A stretch of DNA of 48,334 nt, taken from the NCBI GenBank assembly GCA_900544685.1, contig UQWA01000024.1, forward strand, positions 1 through 48,334, in the 5' to 3' direction. A program made the translations under genes and the position numbers. The stretch is from an uncultured Lachnospiraceae bacterium (lineage in GTDB: Bacteria > Bacillota > Clostridia > Lachnospirales > Lachnospiraceae). The notes beneath the pieces were generated by a model. It was not told the DNA's origin. It ran no database searches and was given only the letters and a program-made list of their open reading frames with translations. Position 1 is the first letter of the stretch. Each line of letters starts with the position of its first letter. Positions 25,610-33,547 of this stretch are shown here, in pieces.

Positions 25610-25984
25610 AAACTGTTATAAACTCACAAAAAAACGCAGGATCAATTAAAATAAATATAAAAAATAACAATAAAATTATAAAATGTTCATAGAATGTTCA
25701 TAATTACTTGTTATCATATAGACAGTTACAAAAGATGAGACAGACAAATAGATAAATTTTTTCATAATTGCCTCCAGTGTACCAGACACTGGGGGCACTC
25801 CTCATTTATGCGGGCAACGAACCAAAGTCTGTGTCTGCATTCTGTTCACATCAACGCGGTCAGCTCATAAAGTCCGGTGAAGATTACAAAATGATTGCCA
25901 GATAATTGGAATGTGTGATATATTGAAATTAGTGAGGCATATATTCTTTTGATGGCAGCAAAAGAAAATGCGGGAGGACATCGT
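25610..25984 (+). other. 375-bp gap: Pho-box-like repeats, long leader and hairpin before the pyrophosphatase
   Basis: Two TTCATA hexamers at 25686-25691 and 25697-25702 have an exact 11-bp period, with a weaker third (TTGTTA, 25708), matching the TT(A/C/T)A(C/T)A-N5 pattern of Firmicute PhoP boxes. A possible -10, TATCAT, is at 25712-25717. A strong stem GCCTCCAGTGT/ACACTGGGGGC (25770-25796, 5-nt loop) follows but has no U-run. The remaining leader to 25984 has a small CTTTTG/CAAAAG hairpin near 25947 and nothing else I recognise. The first 75 bp are very A-rich. Confidence 0.4.
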
Positions 25985-27637
25985 ATGGATGAAAATACGA
26001 AGAACCAGATTTATGTCATTGGACATAAGAATCCGGATACGGATTCTATCTGCTCGGCAATCGCATATGCGTACCTGAAGAATCAGACAGATGAAGGGGA
26101 GTTTGTACCGAAGAGAGCAGGCAGTATCAGCACAGAGACACAGTATGTGCTGGATCGTTTTCAGGTGAAGACACCGGAATATGTTCCAAATGTAAAGACC
26201 AAAGTCAGTGATATGGAGATCCGCCATACTCAGGGTGTGAAAAAGAACATTTCTCTGAAAAAGGCATGGACCATTTTGAATGAGACGAAGGGTACAACCC
26301 TTCCGATTGTAACAGATGATAATATGTTGGAAGGTCTGATCAGTATCGGCGATATTGCCAGATCCTATATGGCAGTCATTGACAGTGCGATTCTGTCCAA
26401 GGCAAGAACACAGTATAAGAATATTCTTGAGACACTGGACGGAACACTTTATGTCGGGGATGAAGAAGCTTATTTTGAAAAGGGAAAGGTAGTTGTGGCA
26501 GCTTCCAGCCCGGAAGTTATGGAAGCATACATAGAACCGGATGATATGGTCATTTTGGGGAACCGGTATGAGACACAGATCTGTGCCATAGAGATGAATG
26601 CAGGATGTATTATTCTCTGTGGAGATGCCAAGGTGACGAAGACCATTCAGATCCTGGCACGGGAGAAGAATTGTTCTATTATTGCCACACCGTATGATAC
26701 CTACACAGTGGCACATCTGATTAATCAGAGTATGCCGATCCGTTACTTCATGAAGGCAGAGGATCTGATTCTGTTTCATGAAGATGATTTCACAGATGAT
26801 ATCAAAGACATTATGGCGAGCAAACGTCATCGAGATTTCCCAATATTGAACAAGAAGGAGCAGTATGTGGGTACGATTTCCAGACGAAACTTACTGGGAA
26901 TCAAGAAGCGCAGACTGATTCTGGTAGATCACAATGAAGCATCTCAGGCAGTAGATCACATCGAAGATGGTCAGATTCTGGAGATTATCGATCATCACAG
27001 ACTGGGATCCCTAGAGACCGTGATGCCGGTATTTTTCCGTAATCAGCCGGTTGGCTGTACGGCAACGATTATTTACCAGATGTTCTGTGAAAAAGGAATT
27101 GAGATTCCGCAGCATATCGCAGGTCTGTTGTGTGCGGCAATTATTTCTGATACTTTGTTGTTCCGCTCTCCAACCTGCACTCCGGTAGACTGTGACGCAG
27201 CGAAATATCTGGCAAAGATAGCTGGTGTAGACTGCGAAGAATTCGCAACAGCCATGTTTGAAGCCGGCAGTAATATGAAGAGTAAGACCGCAGAACAGAT
27301 CTTTTTTCAGGATTTTAAGGTCTATGAAGTAGATAAGATGAATGTGGGCGTAGCACAGATCAGTTGTATGGCAAAGTCTGACCTGGACATTGCAAAGGGA
27401 AAGTTAAAGGAATATCTGGGTAAGGCAAGAAAAGAGCAGGGACTGAATATGCTGTTTTTCATGCTGACTAATATTATGAGTGAAACAACGGAGTTGCTGT
27501 GCGAAGGCGAAGGAGCAGAAAAGACAGTAAAAGAAGCATTTGGTATGGAGGTGGAAGATGGTTCTGTCATACTGCCAAATGTGATTTCCAGAAAGAAGCA
27601 GCTCATACCGAGCTTGTTAAGTAAATTGCAGAAATAA
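25985..27637 (+). CDS. ppaC: Family II manganese-dependent inorganic pyrophosphatase with CBS-DRTGG-CBS insert
   Basis: 550 residues from ATG 25985 (GGGAGG, 7 nt); the in-frame start 36 nt earlier was rejected. Hydrolyses pyrophosphate to phosphate. DHH-domain metal ligands are visible: His14, Asp18, Asp20 (GHKNPDTDS), Asp315/His316 (VDHNE) and Asp336-His337-His338 (DHH). Between residues about 70 and 305 is the regulatory insert: CBS1, a DRTGG domain (VILGNRYETQICAIEMNAGCIILCGD) and CBS2, as in Clostridium perfringens-type CBS-PPases that bind AMP, ADP and diadenosine polyphosphates. The C-terminal DHHA2 domain contains SRKKQLIPSL with the substrate-binding Arg-Lys-Lys. Confidence 0.93.
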   Translation: MDENTKNQIYVIGHKNPDTDSICSAIAYAYLKNQTDEGEFVPKRAGSISTETQYVLDRFQVKTPEYVPNVKTKVSDMEIRHTQGVKKNISLKKAWTILNETKGTTLPIVTDDNMLEGLISIGDIARSYMAVIDSAILSKARTQYKNILETLDGTLYVGDEEAYFEKGKVVVAASSPEVMEAYIEPDDMVILGNRYETQICAIEMNAGCIILCGDAKVTKTIQILAREKNCSIIATPYDTYTVAHLINQSMPIRYFMKAEDLILFHEDDFTDDIKDIMASKRHRDFPILNKKEQYVGTISRRNLLGIKKRRLILVDHNEASQAVDHIEDGQILEIIDHHRLGSLETVMPVFFRNQPVGCTATIIYQMFCEKGIEIPQHIAGLLCAAIISDTLLFRSPTCTPVDCDAAKYLAKIAGVDCEEFATAMFEAGSNMKSKTAEQIFFQDFKVYEVDKMNVGVAQISCMAKSDLDIAKGKLKEYLGKARKEQGLNMLFFMLTNIMSETTELLCEGEGAEKTVKEAFGMEVEDGSVILPNVISRKKQLIPSLLSKLQK

Positions 27638-27641
27638 AAAC

Positions 27642-27665
27642 AGAGGTCCCTGAAACGGGACCTCT
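27642..27665 (+). terminator. Hairpin between ppaC and the flavin reductase-like gene
   Basis: AGAGGTCCC pairs perfectly with GGGACCTCT around TGAAAC (27642-27665); it is preceded by five A and followed by TTGT, so the U-run is weak. It ends 19 nt before the next start and may only partly terminate. Confidence 0.55.
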
Positions 27666-27684
27666 TGTAATGGAAAGGAAGATT

Positions 27685-28254
27685 ATGTCAAAACAGATTT
27701 GGAAAGCAGGAAATATGGTTTATCCGCTCCCGGCGGTGATGGTAAGCTGCCAGCGTCCGGGAGAAAAAGCAAATATTATTACGATTGCATGGACAGGAAC
27801 AGTCTGTACGAATCCGGCCATGCTGTATATTTCCGTCAGACCGGAGCGCTATTCCTACGATATCATCCGTGAGACCGGAGAATTTGTTGTGAATCTAACC
27901 ACGGAGAAGTTGGCGAAGGCAACGGATTACTGTGGTGTCCGTTCAGGACGGGATGTGGATAAATTCAAGGAAATGCACCTTACGGAAGAACCGTCGGTAC
28001 AGATTCATGCTCCTGGTATTGCTGAGTGCCCGGTTAATATAGAATGCAGGGTGAAGAACATTCTGGAACTGGGGTCTCATCATATGTTTGTGGCAGAAGT
28101 ACTGCAGGTACATGTAGACGAATCCTACCTGGATGAGAAAGGAAAGTTTCATCTGAACGACACTGGTCTGATGGCATATTCCCATGGAGAATATAAGACA
28201 CTTGGGGAAACAATTGGGACATTCGGATACTCTGTACGAAAAAAACGAAGATGA
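27685..28254 (+). CDS. Flavin reductase-like FMN-binding split-barrel protein
   Basis: 189 residues from ATG 27685 (MSKQIWK), preferred to the ATG five codons upstream because GGAAAGG lies 6 nt ahead. Split-barrel FMN-binding fold (PF01613): NIITIAWTGTVCTNPAMLYISVRPERYSYDII is the FMN-phosphate region typical of this group, and SHHMFVAEVLQVHVDE the barrel end. These proteins are NAD(P)H:flavin reductases or small flavoproteins of unknown role; no specific monooxygenase partner is nearby. A second, distinct member lies at 45537-46043. Confidence 0.83.
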   Translation: MSKQIWKAGNMVYPLPAVMVSCQRPGEKANIITIAWTGTVCTNPAMLYISVRPERYSYDIIRETGEFVVNLTTEKLAKATDYCGVRSGRDVDKFKEMHLTEEPSVQIHAPGIAECPVNIECRVKNILELGSHHMFVAEVLQVHVDESYLDEKGKFHLNDTGLMAYSHGEYKTLGETIGTFGYSVRKKRR

Positions 28255-28334
28255 TATGACACTTTATGCATAGAATGCATTAACGCGATAAAGTATTTGA
28301 ATCAGACAAATCTCTCCATATTAGATATAATAAT

Positions 28335-28720
28335 GGAAGGGATATCAGTGGAAAGCTTTCCAAGGCAGATAATCAGGCACTTCGTACCCAGATGCAGATG
28401 ATTTTTCAGGATCCAATGGCGTCACTGAATCCAAGAAAAAAAGTGCGTGATATTCTGGGAGAAGGTTTGGATATCCACCATCTGTATAAAACAAAAGAGG
28501 AAAGAGAGACGATCATTAGGAATATCCTTGCAAAAGTAGGGCTGGCACCAGAGCATGCGGCACGTTATCCACATCAGTTTTCCGGTGGACAGCGTCAGCG
28601 TGTGGGAATTGCCCGTGAGCTGATCATGAATCCGAAGCTGATCATCGCAGATGAATGTATTTCTGCACTGGATGTGTCCATCCAGGCGCAGGTAGTCAAT
28701 CTGATGAAGAGATTGCAAAA
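28335..28720 (+). pseudogene. Remnant of an oligopeptide ABC transporter ATPase (OppF/DppF type)
   Basis: The frame reads GRDISGKLSKADNQALRT and MQMIFQDPMASLNPR, then the signature FSGGQRQRVGIARELIMNPKLIIADECISALDVSIQAQVVNLMKRLQ, all typical of OppF/DppF. Missing are everything N-terminal of the GxDISG region, including Walker A, and the C-terminal third beginning with the H-loop; the frame instead runs into unrelated A/T-rich sequence and a stop at 28799. No opp/dpp partner genes flank it. It is a decayed internal fragment, probably left by deletion; its own coding is still uninterrupted, so loss is probably recent. Confidence 0.85.
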
Positions 28721-28766
28721 TGGACAAGCGAAAAGTTCTGATTATAATTATATATTAACAAAATTC

Positions 28767-28815
28767 AAAAACAGGATATGCGCAAAACAGATAAAATAGC
28801 GTATATCCTGTTTTT
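28767..28815 (+). terminator. Strong intrinsic terminator
   Basis: A 17-bp stem (28767-28783 with 28799-28815; core ACAGGATATGCGC, one G-U pair) ends in TTTTT. It insulates murA from the ABC remnant. Confidence 0.85.
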
Positions 28816-28948
28816 CCCTTGTGTAAAAAGTTGTAAGATAGGTTACTATATTTAGTAAAGAAACAGAAAAAATTAGACAGTTAGTACAAGATAGTGTTTC
28901 AAAAAAGTTTCAAAAATAGTCGTAATTATTGCAAAATATGAATTCTTA

Positions 28949-29129
28949 TTTACAAATTTTAAGATTGTGGTATAATAGATAAAGATATTTTATAAGGGGT
29001 AGAAGCGAGCGGGGGAAAAGAGTCGCTTCTGGAATATCAGATTACTTAATATCCATTCTGAATACACTTGCAGAATGGAACTGTAACTTGGAGAATTGGG
29101 AAGAGTGTAAATAAATCTAGAGGTGTCTA
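28949..29129 (+). promoter_or_regulatory. murA promoter and structured leader
   Basis: TTTACA (28949-28954), 16 nt, TATAAT (28971-28976) with TGG extension. The roughly 147-nt leader can form three successive hairpins: AGAAGCGA/TCGCTTCT (29001-29008, 29033-29040), a TGGAATAT/ATATCCA stem just after, and CCATTCTG/CAGAATGG (29053-29060, 29071-29078). No known riboswitch class recognised. Confidence 0.6.
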
Positions 29130-30422
29130 ATGGAGCAGTATATAATCAAAGGCGGGAATCCACTTGCCGGCGAAGTAGAGATCGGCGGTGCGAAGAACGC
29201 GGCATTGGGTATTCTTGCTGCAGCAATTATGACAGATGAGACTGTACGGGTAGATAATCTGCCGGACGTACAGGATATCAATGTGCTGTTAGAAGCAATC
29301 AGTGAGATTGGTGCCAGTGTCACCAGAGTAAGCAGAACTTCAGCACTGATCAATGGCTCAGGTATTGGCAGTGTCAGTGTTGATTATGAATATATTAAGA
29401 AGATCAGAGCATCCTATTATTTGCTTGGTGCATTACTTGGCAAGTACAAGAAGGCGGAAGTACCGCTGCCTGGAGGATGTAATATCGGAAGCCGTCCAAT
29501 TGATCTTCATCTGAAGGGCTTCAAGGCGCTTGGTGCCAAGGTACGTATTTCTCACGGAGCGATCATTGCAGAAGCAGATCATCTGAGAGGAAGCCATATC
29601 TATCTGGATACCGTGTCTGTAGGAGCAACCATCAATATTATGATGGCAGCAGCGATGGCAGAAGGCCGTACGATTATTGAGAATGCGGCAAAGGAACCAC
29701 ACGTTGTAGATGCAGCGAATTTCCTGAACAGCATGGGAGCCAACATCAAGGGTGCAGGTACGGATGTGATTCGTATCCGTGGTGTGGAGAAGCTTCATGC
29801 TACCGAATATTCCATTATTCCGGATCAGATCGAAGCAGGAACTTTTATGTTTGCAGCTGCAGCAACCAGAGGAGATGTAATTGTAAAGAATGTCATTCCG
29901 AAGCATCTGGAAGCAACCACTGCAAAGCTGGTTGAGATCGGATGCCAGGTAGAAGAATTTGATGATGCAGTCCGAGTAGTGGCGACTAAGCGTCTGAACA
30001 ATACGAATGTGAAGACGTTGCCATATCCTGGATATCCAACTGATATGCAGCCACAGATTGGTGTTGCACTGGCGATTGCCAAGGGAACCAGTATTGTGAC
30101 GGAGAGCATCTTTGAGAACCGTTTCAAGTATGTGGACGAGTTGATCCGTATGGGAGCAGATATCAAAGTAGAAGGCAATACTGCAGTGATCTATGGTACA
30201 GAGAAGCTGATGGGTGCCAGAGTCAGTGCTCCGGATCTCCGTGCAGGTGCAGCGCTTGTCATTGCGGGTCTTGCAGCAGAAGGTATCACGATTGTAGATG
30301 ACATCGTATACATTCAGCGTGGTTATGAGAACTTTGAACAGAAGCTTCGCGGACTGGGAGCTGAGATTGAGCGCGTATCCAGTGAAAAAGAGATTCAGAA
30401 GTTCAAATTAAGAGTAGGCTGA
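29130..30422 (+). CDS. murA: UDP-N-acetylglucosamine 1-carboxyvinyltransferase
   Basis: 430 residues, normal length. Transfers enolpyruvate from PEP to UDP-GlcNAc, the first committed peptidoglycan step; target of fosfomycin. Start MEQYIIKGGNPLAGEVEIGGAKNAAL is the classic N-terminus; catalytic Cys117 is in PGGCNIGSRPID, so the enzyme should be fosfomycin-sensitive in principle; the C-terminal domain has DLRAGAALVIAGLAAEG and ends GYENFEQKLRGLGA. Gram-positives often have two murA copies; I cannot tell which this is. ATG preceded by TAGAGGTG. Monocistronic with own promoter and terminator. Confidence 0.95.
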   Translation: MEQYIIKGGNPLAGEVEIGGAKNAALGILAAAIMTDETVRVDNLPDVQDINVLLEAISEIGASVTRVSRTSALINGSGIGSVSVDYEYIKKIRASYYLLGALLGKYKKAEVPLPGGCNIGSRPIDLHLKGFKALGAKVRISHGAIIAEADHLRGSHIYLDTVSVGATINIMMAAAMAEGRTIIENAAKEPHVVDAANFLNSMGANIKGAGTDVIRIRGVEKLHATEYSIIPDQIEAGTFMFAAAATRGDVIVKNVIPKHLEATTAKLVEIGCQVEEFDDAVRVVATKRLNNTNVKTLPYPGYPTDMQPQIGVALAIAKGTSIVTESIFENRFKYVDELIRMGADIKVEGNTAVIYGTEKLMGARVSAPDLRAGAALVIAGLAAEGITIVDDIVYIQRGYENFEQKLRGLGAEIERVSSEKEIQKFKLRVG

Positions 30423-30453
30423 TTTTCCACATCTATTATAAAAAAACAATAAA

Positions 30454-30497
30454 ATACCCAGAAATCCCTTGACGAAAGAGTTTTCTGGGTATATCTT
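30454..30497 (+). terminator. murA terminator with metK promoter inside it
   Basis: ATACCCAGAAA (30454-30464) pairs with TTTCTGGGTAT (30482-30492), followed by ATCTTTATA. TTGACG in the loop (30469-30474), a 17-nt spacer and TATCTT (30492-30497) make a plausible promoter for the downstream SAM riboswitch transcript; the -10 is weak, so this is tentative. Confidence 0.5.
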
Positions 30498-30569
30498 TAT
30501 ATATGTGTGTGATACAGATGTTGCACAACGGGGATATTTTCCCACAAGCTAAAATAGCATAAGGTATTT

Positions 30570-30668
30570 CTCTTATTCAGAGTGGTGGAGGTACAGAGGA
30601 CCTGGGAAACCACGGCAACCCCGCACAGCGGAAGGTGCCAACCTGAGCGAGCAATCGAACAATAAGAG
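30570..30668 (+). promoter_or_regulatory. SAM-I (S-box) riboswitch
   Basis: All S-box landmarks are present: P1 strands CTCTTATT (30570-30577) and AATAAGAG (30661-30668), the AGAGTGGTGGAGG segment, GAAACCACGGCAACC, GGAAGGTGCCAACC and GAGCGAGC. S-box RNAs bind S-adenosylmethionine and terminate transcription of methionine/SAM genes; here it precedes metK. Confidence 0.95.
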
Positions 30669-30692
30669 GATGAACTGTCATAGATGATAGAG

Positions 30693-30720
30693 TGTCCGCT
30701 TATTCGAGTGGACATTTTTT
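30693..30720 (+). terminator. Riboswitch expression-platform terminator
   Basis: TGTCCGC pairs with GTGGACA (30693-30699, 30708-30714), followed by six T. The loop side CTTATT can instead pair with AATAAG of riboswitch P1 (30661-30666), giving the mutually exclusive antiterminator expected for SAM-off control. Confidence 0.88.
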
Positions 30721-30797
30721 GATGCACAAATGTCATAAACCACAAGTCATTCGTGCAGCTGATGGGAGTGCAAAGCATATAACCAGCTGTGTGCATC
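30721..30797 (+). other. Stem-loop region after the riboswitch terminator
   Basis: GATGCACA (30721-30728) pairs with TGTGCATC (30790-30797), with CAGCTG repeated inside on both sides. The role is unknown; it sits in the metK leader between the terminator and the palindromic element. Confidence 0.4.
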
Positions 30798-30851
30798 TCA
30801 AAGTGAATTCCTTGAGACCAGGAAATGCCGGGCTAAGTAACTAATCAATTT

Positions 30852-30993
30852 GTAATTGTTCAGAGCCAAGCAAAATTTCATAAAACAGGTATAAAATGCT
30901 TGCATTTTTAATCCTGTTTTTGAAATTTTATTTGGCGGATACGCCACACCGACGAAATGCGTAGCATTTTGGAGGTTGGCTCTGAACAGTTAC
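30852..30993. mobile_element. MITE-like palindromic element in the metK leader
   Basis: A 142-bp segment is bounded by 18-bp inverted terminal repeats with one mismatch (GTAATTGTTCAGAGCCAA at 30852-30869 and its complement at 30976-30993). Inside are nested imperfect hairpins: AAAATTTCA/TGAAATTTT, AAACAGG/CCTGTTT, AAATGC/GCATTT and GGCGGATACGCC. It has no coding capacity. Size and architecture fit a miniature inverted-repeat element; a target-site duplication is not evident. Confidence 0.6.
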
Positions 30994-31027
30994 TACCAAT
31001 TAATATGATTACGAGAGGAAAAGAAAG

Positions 31028-32215
31028 ATGGAAAGACGTTTATTTACATCCGAGTCCGTTACAGAAGGACATCCGGACAAAATGTGTGATGCGATCTCAG
31101 ATGCGATTCTGGATGCATTACTGGAACAGGATCCAATGAGCCGTGTAGCCTGCGAGACAGCTACCACAACAGGTATGGTTCTGGTTATGGGAGAGATTAC
31201 CACCAAAGCATACGTAGATATTCAGAAGATTGTACGTGAGACGGTTCGTGAGATCGGTTATACCAGAGGAAAATACGGATTCGATGCAGATACCTGTGGT
31301 GTAATTACAGCCATTGACGAACAGTCAACCGATATCGCTATGGGCGTAGATAAGGCACTGGAAGCAAAAGAAAACCAGATGTCCGATACAGAGATCGAAG
31401 CAATCGGTGCAGGAGATCAGGGTATGATGTTCGGTTATGCAACCAATGAGACCGAAGAATATATGCCATATCCGATTGCACTGGCACACAAGCTGTCCCG
31501 CCGTCTGACAGAAGTCAGAAAGAACGGTACACTGCCATATCTTCGTCCGGATGGAAAGACTCAGGTAACAGTAGAATACGATGAGAATGACAAACCGGTA
31601 AAACTGGATGCAGTGGTATTATCCACACAGCATGACCCAGAAGTATCACAGGAACAGATTCATGCAGATATCAAGAAATATGTATTCGATGAAATTCTGC
31701 CACAGGAATTGGTTGATGAAGATACCAAGTTCTTCATCAACCCAACAGGTCGTTTCGTAATTGGCGGACCTCACGGTGACAGTGGCCTGACAGGACGTAA
31801 GATTATTGTAGACACCTACGGTGGATATGCAAGACATGGCGGTGGAGCTTTCTCCGGTAAGGACTGCACCAAGGTAGACCGTTCTGCAGCATATGCAGCA
31901 CGTTACGCAGCTAAGAACGTAGTTGCAGCAGGACTGGCAGATAAATGTGAAGTTCAGCTTTCTTATGCGATTGGTGTTGCTCAGCCAACATCCGTTATGG
32001 TAGATACTTTTGGAACCGGTAAGCTGTCTGATGAGAAGATCACAGAGATTGTTCGTGAGAACTTTGATCTGCGTCCGGCCGGAATCATCAAGATGCTTGA
32101 CCTGCGTCGTCCGATCTACAGGCAGACGGCAGCGTATGGACACTTTGGAAGACTGGATCTGGATCTTCCATGGGAAAGACTGGATAAAGTCGAAATATTA
32201 AAAAAATACTTATAG
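31028..32215 (+). CDS. metK: S-adenosylmethionine synthetase
   Basis: 395 residues, standard length. Makes SAM from methionine and ATP. N-terminus RLFTSESVTEGHPDKMCD is the family's methionine/ATP site; GAGDQGMMFGYA is the PROSITE hexapeptide region, and GGGAFSGKDCTKVDRSAAY the P-loop-like signature. AGAGGAAAAG ribosome site. Controlled by the SAM-I riboswitch about 360 nt upstream. A hairpin (32225-32258) and a terminator-like stem (32315-32365) follow. Confidence 0.97.
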   Translation: MERRLFTSESVTEGHPDKMCDAISDAILDALLEQDPMSRVACETATTTGMVLVMGEITTKAYVDIQKIVRETVREIGYTRGKYGFDADTCGVITAIDEQSTDIAMGVDKALEAKENQMSDTEIEAIGAGDQGMMFGYATNETEEYMPYPIALAHKLSRRLTEVRKNGTLPYLRPDGKTQVTVEYDENDKPVKLDAVVLSTQHDPEVSQEQIHADIKKYVFDEILPQELVDEDTKFFINPTGRFVIGGPHGDSGLTGRKIIVDTYGGYARHGGGAFSGKDCTKVDRSAAYAARYAAKNVVAAGLADKCEVQLSYAIGVAQPTSVMVDTFGTGKLSDEKITEIVRENFDLRPAGIIKMLDLRRPIYRQTAAYGHFGRLDLDLPWERLDKVEILKKYL

Positions 32216-32224
32216 TATAAAAGG

Positions 32225-32258
32225 CAGTTGCTGCGTGCCTGCGGCACTTACGCAACTG
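32225..32258 (+). other. Hairpin after metK
   Basis: CAGTTGC...CGTGCC pairs imperfectly with GGCAC...GCAACTG. No U-run follows, so it is more likely an RNA 3'-end stabiliser than a terminator. Confidence 0.45.
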
Positions 32259-32314
32259 ACAGCCACAACTTTTATAGAAAATTTAGAAAACAAGAACTTT
32301 GTTTAGATGAATTC

Positions 32315-32365
32315 AAAACTCCTTTATGGTATACTGAGCTAAGGAATACCATAAGGGAGTTTTTT
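32315..32365 (+). terminator. Terminator-like hairpin containing the kinase ribosome site
   Basis: An 18-bp stem (32315-32332 with 32346-32363, one G-U) around a 13-nt loop is followed by TTTTTT that runs directly into the ATG at 32366. The 3' arm contains the AAGGGAG Shine-Dalgarno. Near its 5' arm is an extended -10 (TGGTATACT, -10 at 32330-32335), from which a start near 32342 would make an mRNA lacking the 5' arm. Confidence 0.7.
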
Positions 32366-33547
32366 ATGAAGTTAAAGACAAGATTATTTGTAGCATTTGC
32401 AGCAATATTGATCATTCCAATCATGTTGATGACGATGGTTATGCTGACGGTGGGGAACCGCCAGTTCAAGGCATTGGAGCGGTATGCACAGAAGTATCAG
32501 ATTTATCAGGAACAGAATGGTTCTGATATGGATGAGGATACTCTGGCAGATGAATTTACCGATGGATCTTCAGGGATTGTACCTGAATTCCGCAATTTTT
32601 TATATGATATGGCAGCAATTATCATCATTATTCTTGTGGTGACAGCGGCAATTCTCATGTTGTGGATCTATGCAGGTATCAGTGTGCCGTTGAACAAGCT
32701 GCGCAATGCTACACATAAGATCGCAGAAGGTAATCTGAATTTTACTATGGAAGTAACCGGGGACGATGAGATCAGTGATCTGTGTCGGGATTTTGAAGAG
32801 ATGAGGAAGCGCCTTCTGGAGAGTACAGAGCAGAAGCTGGCGTTTGACCAGGAGAGTAAAGAATTACTCAGCAATATTTCCCATGATTTGAAGACACCAC
32901 TGACAGCCATTAAGGGCTATGTGGAAGGAATCATGGACGGAGTAGCAGATACTCCGGAGAAGATGGATCGATATATCCGGACGATTTATAATAAGACCAA
33001 TGATATGGACCGTCTGATTAATGAACTGAATTTTTATTCCAAGATCGAGGCAAACCGTATCCCATATACGTTTAACAAGATTAATGTGAAGAATTATTTT
33101 GAAGACTGTGTAGAAGAGATGGGAATCGAGCTGGAGTCCAAGGGATTTGCCTTTTCGTATACGAATGAAGTGACAGAAGATGTGGAAGTCATTGCGGATG
33201 CGGAACAGATTAAGCGGGTTATCAACAATATTATCAGTAATTCGGTAAAATACATGGATAAGAGCGATCCACGTATTGATATCCGGGTAAAAGATGTGGG
33301 AGATTTTGTGCAGATCGAGATTGAAGACAATGGCAGGGGAATCGGAACGAAGGAACTGCCGAACATCTTTGAACGGTTTTACCGGGCAGATGTATCCCGG
33401 CATTCTGCGGGAGGCAGTGGTATTGGACTGTCTATTGTGAAAAAGATTATCGAAGATCATGGCGGAAAAATCTGGGCCAGCAGTACACTGGGTAAGGGAA
33501 CCGTTATGTATTTTGTATTAAGAAAATATCAGGAGGTGCTGCTCTGA
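32366..33547 (+). CDS. Sensor histidine kinase
   Basis: 393 residues from ATG 32366; a 46-codon upstream extension was rejected because it overlaps the hairpin and lacks a ribosome site. Two membrane segments (about 8-30 and 88-112) flank a short, acidic extracellular loop; HAMP at about 112-165; phosphoacceptor His173 in SHDLKTPLTAIKGY; ATP domain with N box NNIISNSVKY, G1 DNGRGIG and G2 GGSGIGLSIVKKI. The small outside loop means the ligand may be sensed at or in the membrane. Stop and response-regulator start overlap as TGATG. Signal unknown; resembles PhoR/SrrB-like HPK1a kinases. Confidence 0.92.
   Translation: MKLKTRLFVAFAAILIIPIMLMTMVMLTVGNRQFKALERYAQKYQIYQEQNGSDMDEDTLADEFTDGSSGIVPEFRNFLYDMAAIIIIILVVTAAILMLWIYAGISVPLNKLRNATHKIAEGNLNFTMEVTGDDEISDLCRDFEEMRKRLLESTEQKLAFDQESKELLSNISHDLKTPLTAIKGYVEGIMDGVADTPEKMDRYIRTIYNKTNDMDRLINELNFYSKIEANRIPYTFNKINVKNYFEDCVEEMGIELESKGFAFSYTNEVTEDVEVIADAEQIKRVINNIISNSVKYMDKSDPRIDIRVKDVGDFVQIEIEDNGRGIGTKELPNIFERFYRADVSRHSAGGSGIGLSIVKKIIEDHGGKIWASSTLGKGTVMYFVLRKYQEVLL

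Noticed and set aside
25770..25796. Fluoride or manganese riboswitch before ppaC
   Set aside because: Neither the crcB nor yybP-ykoY conserved segments can be recognised; only a simple hairpin is visible.
25865..26830. Long minus-strand frame of 321 codons
   Set aside because: It lies opposite ppaC, whose catalytic motifs are complete; its composition (Cys, His, Ile rich) is typical of a shadow and there is no ribosome site.
31646..32143. Minus-strand frame opposite metK
   Set aside because: metK is fully conserved and the opposite frame has Cys/Ser/Ile-rich composition and no start signals.
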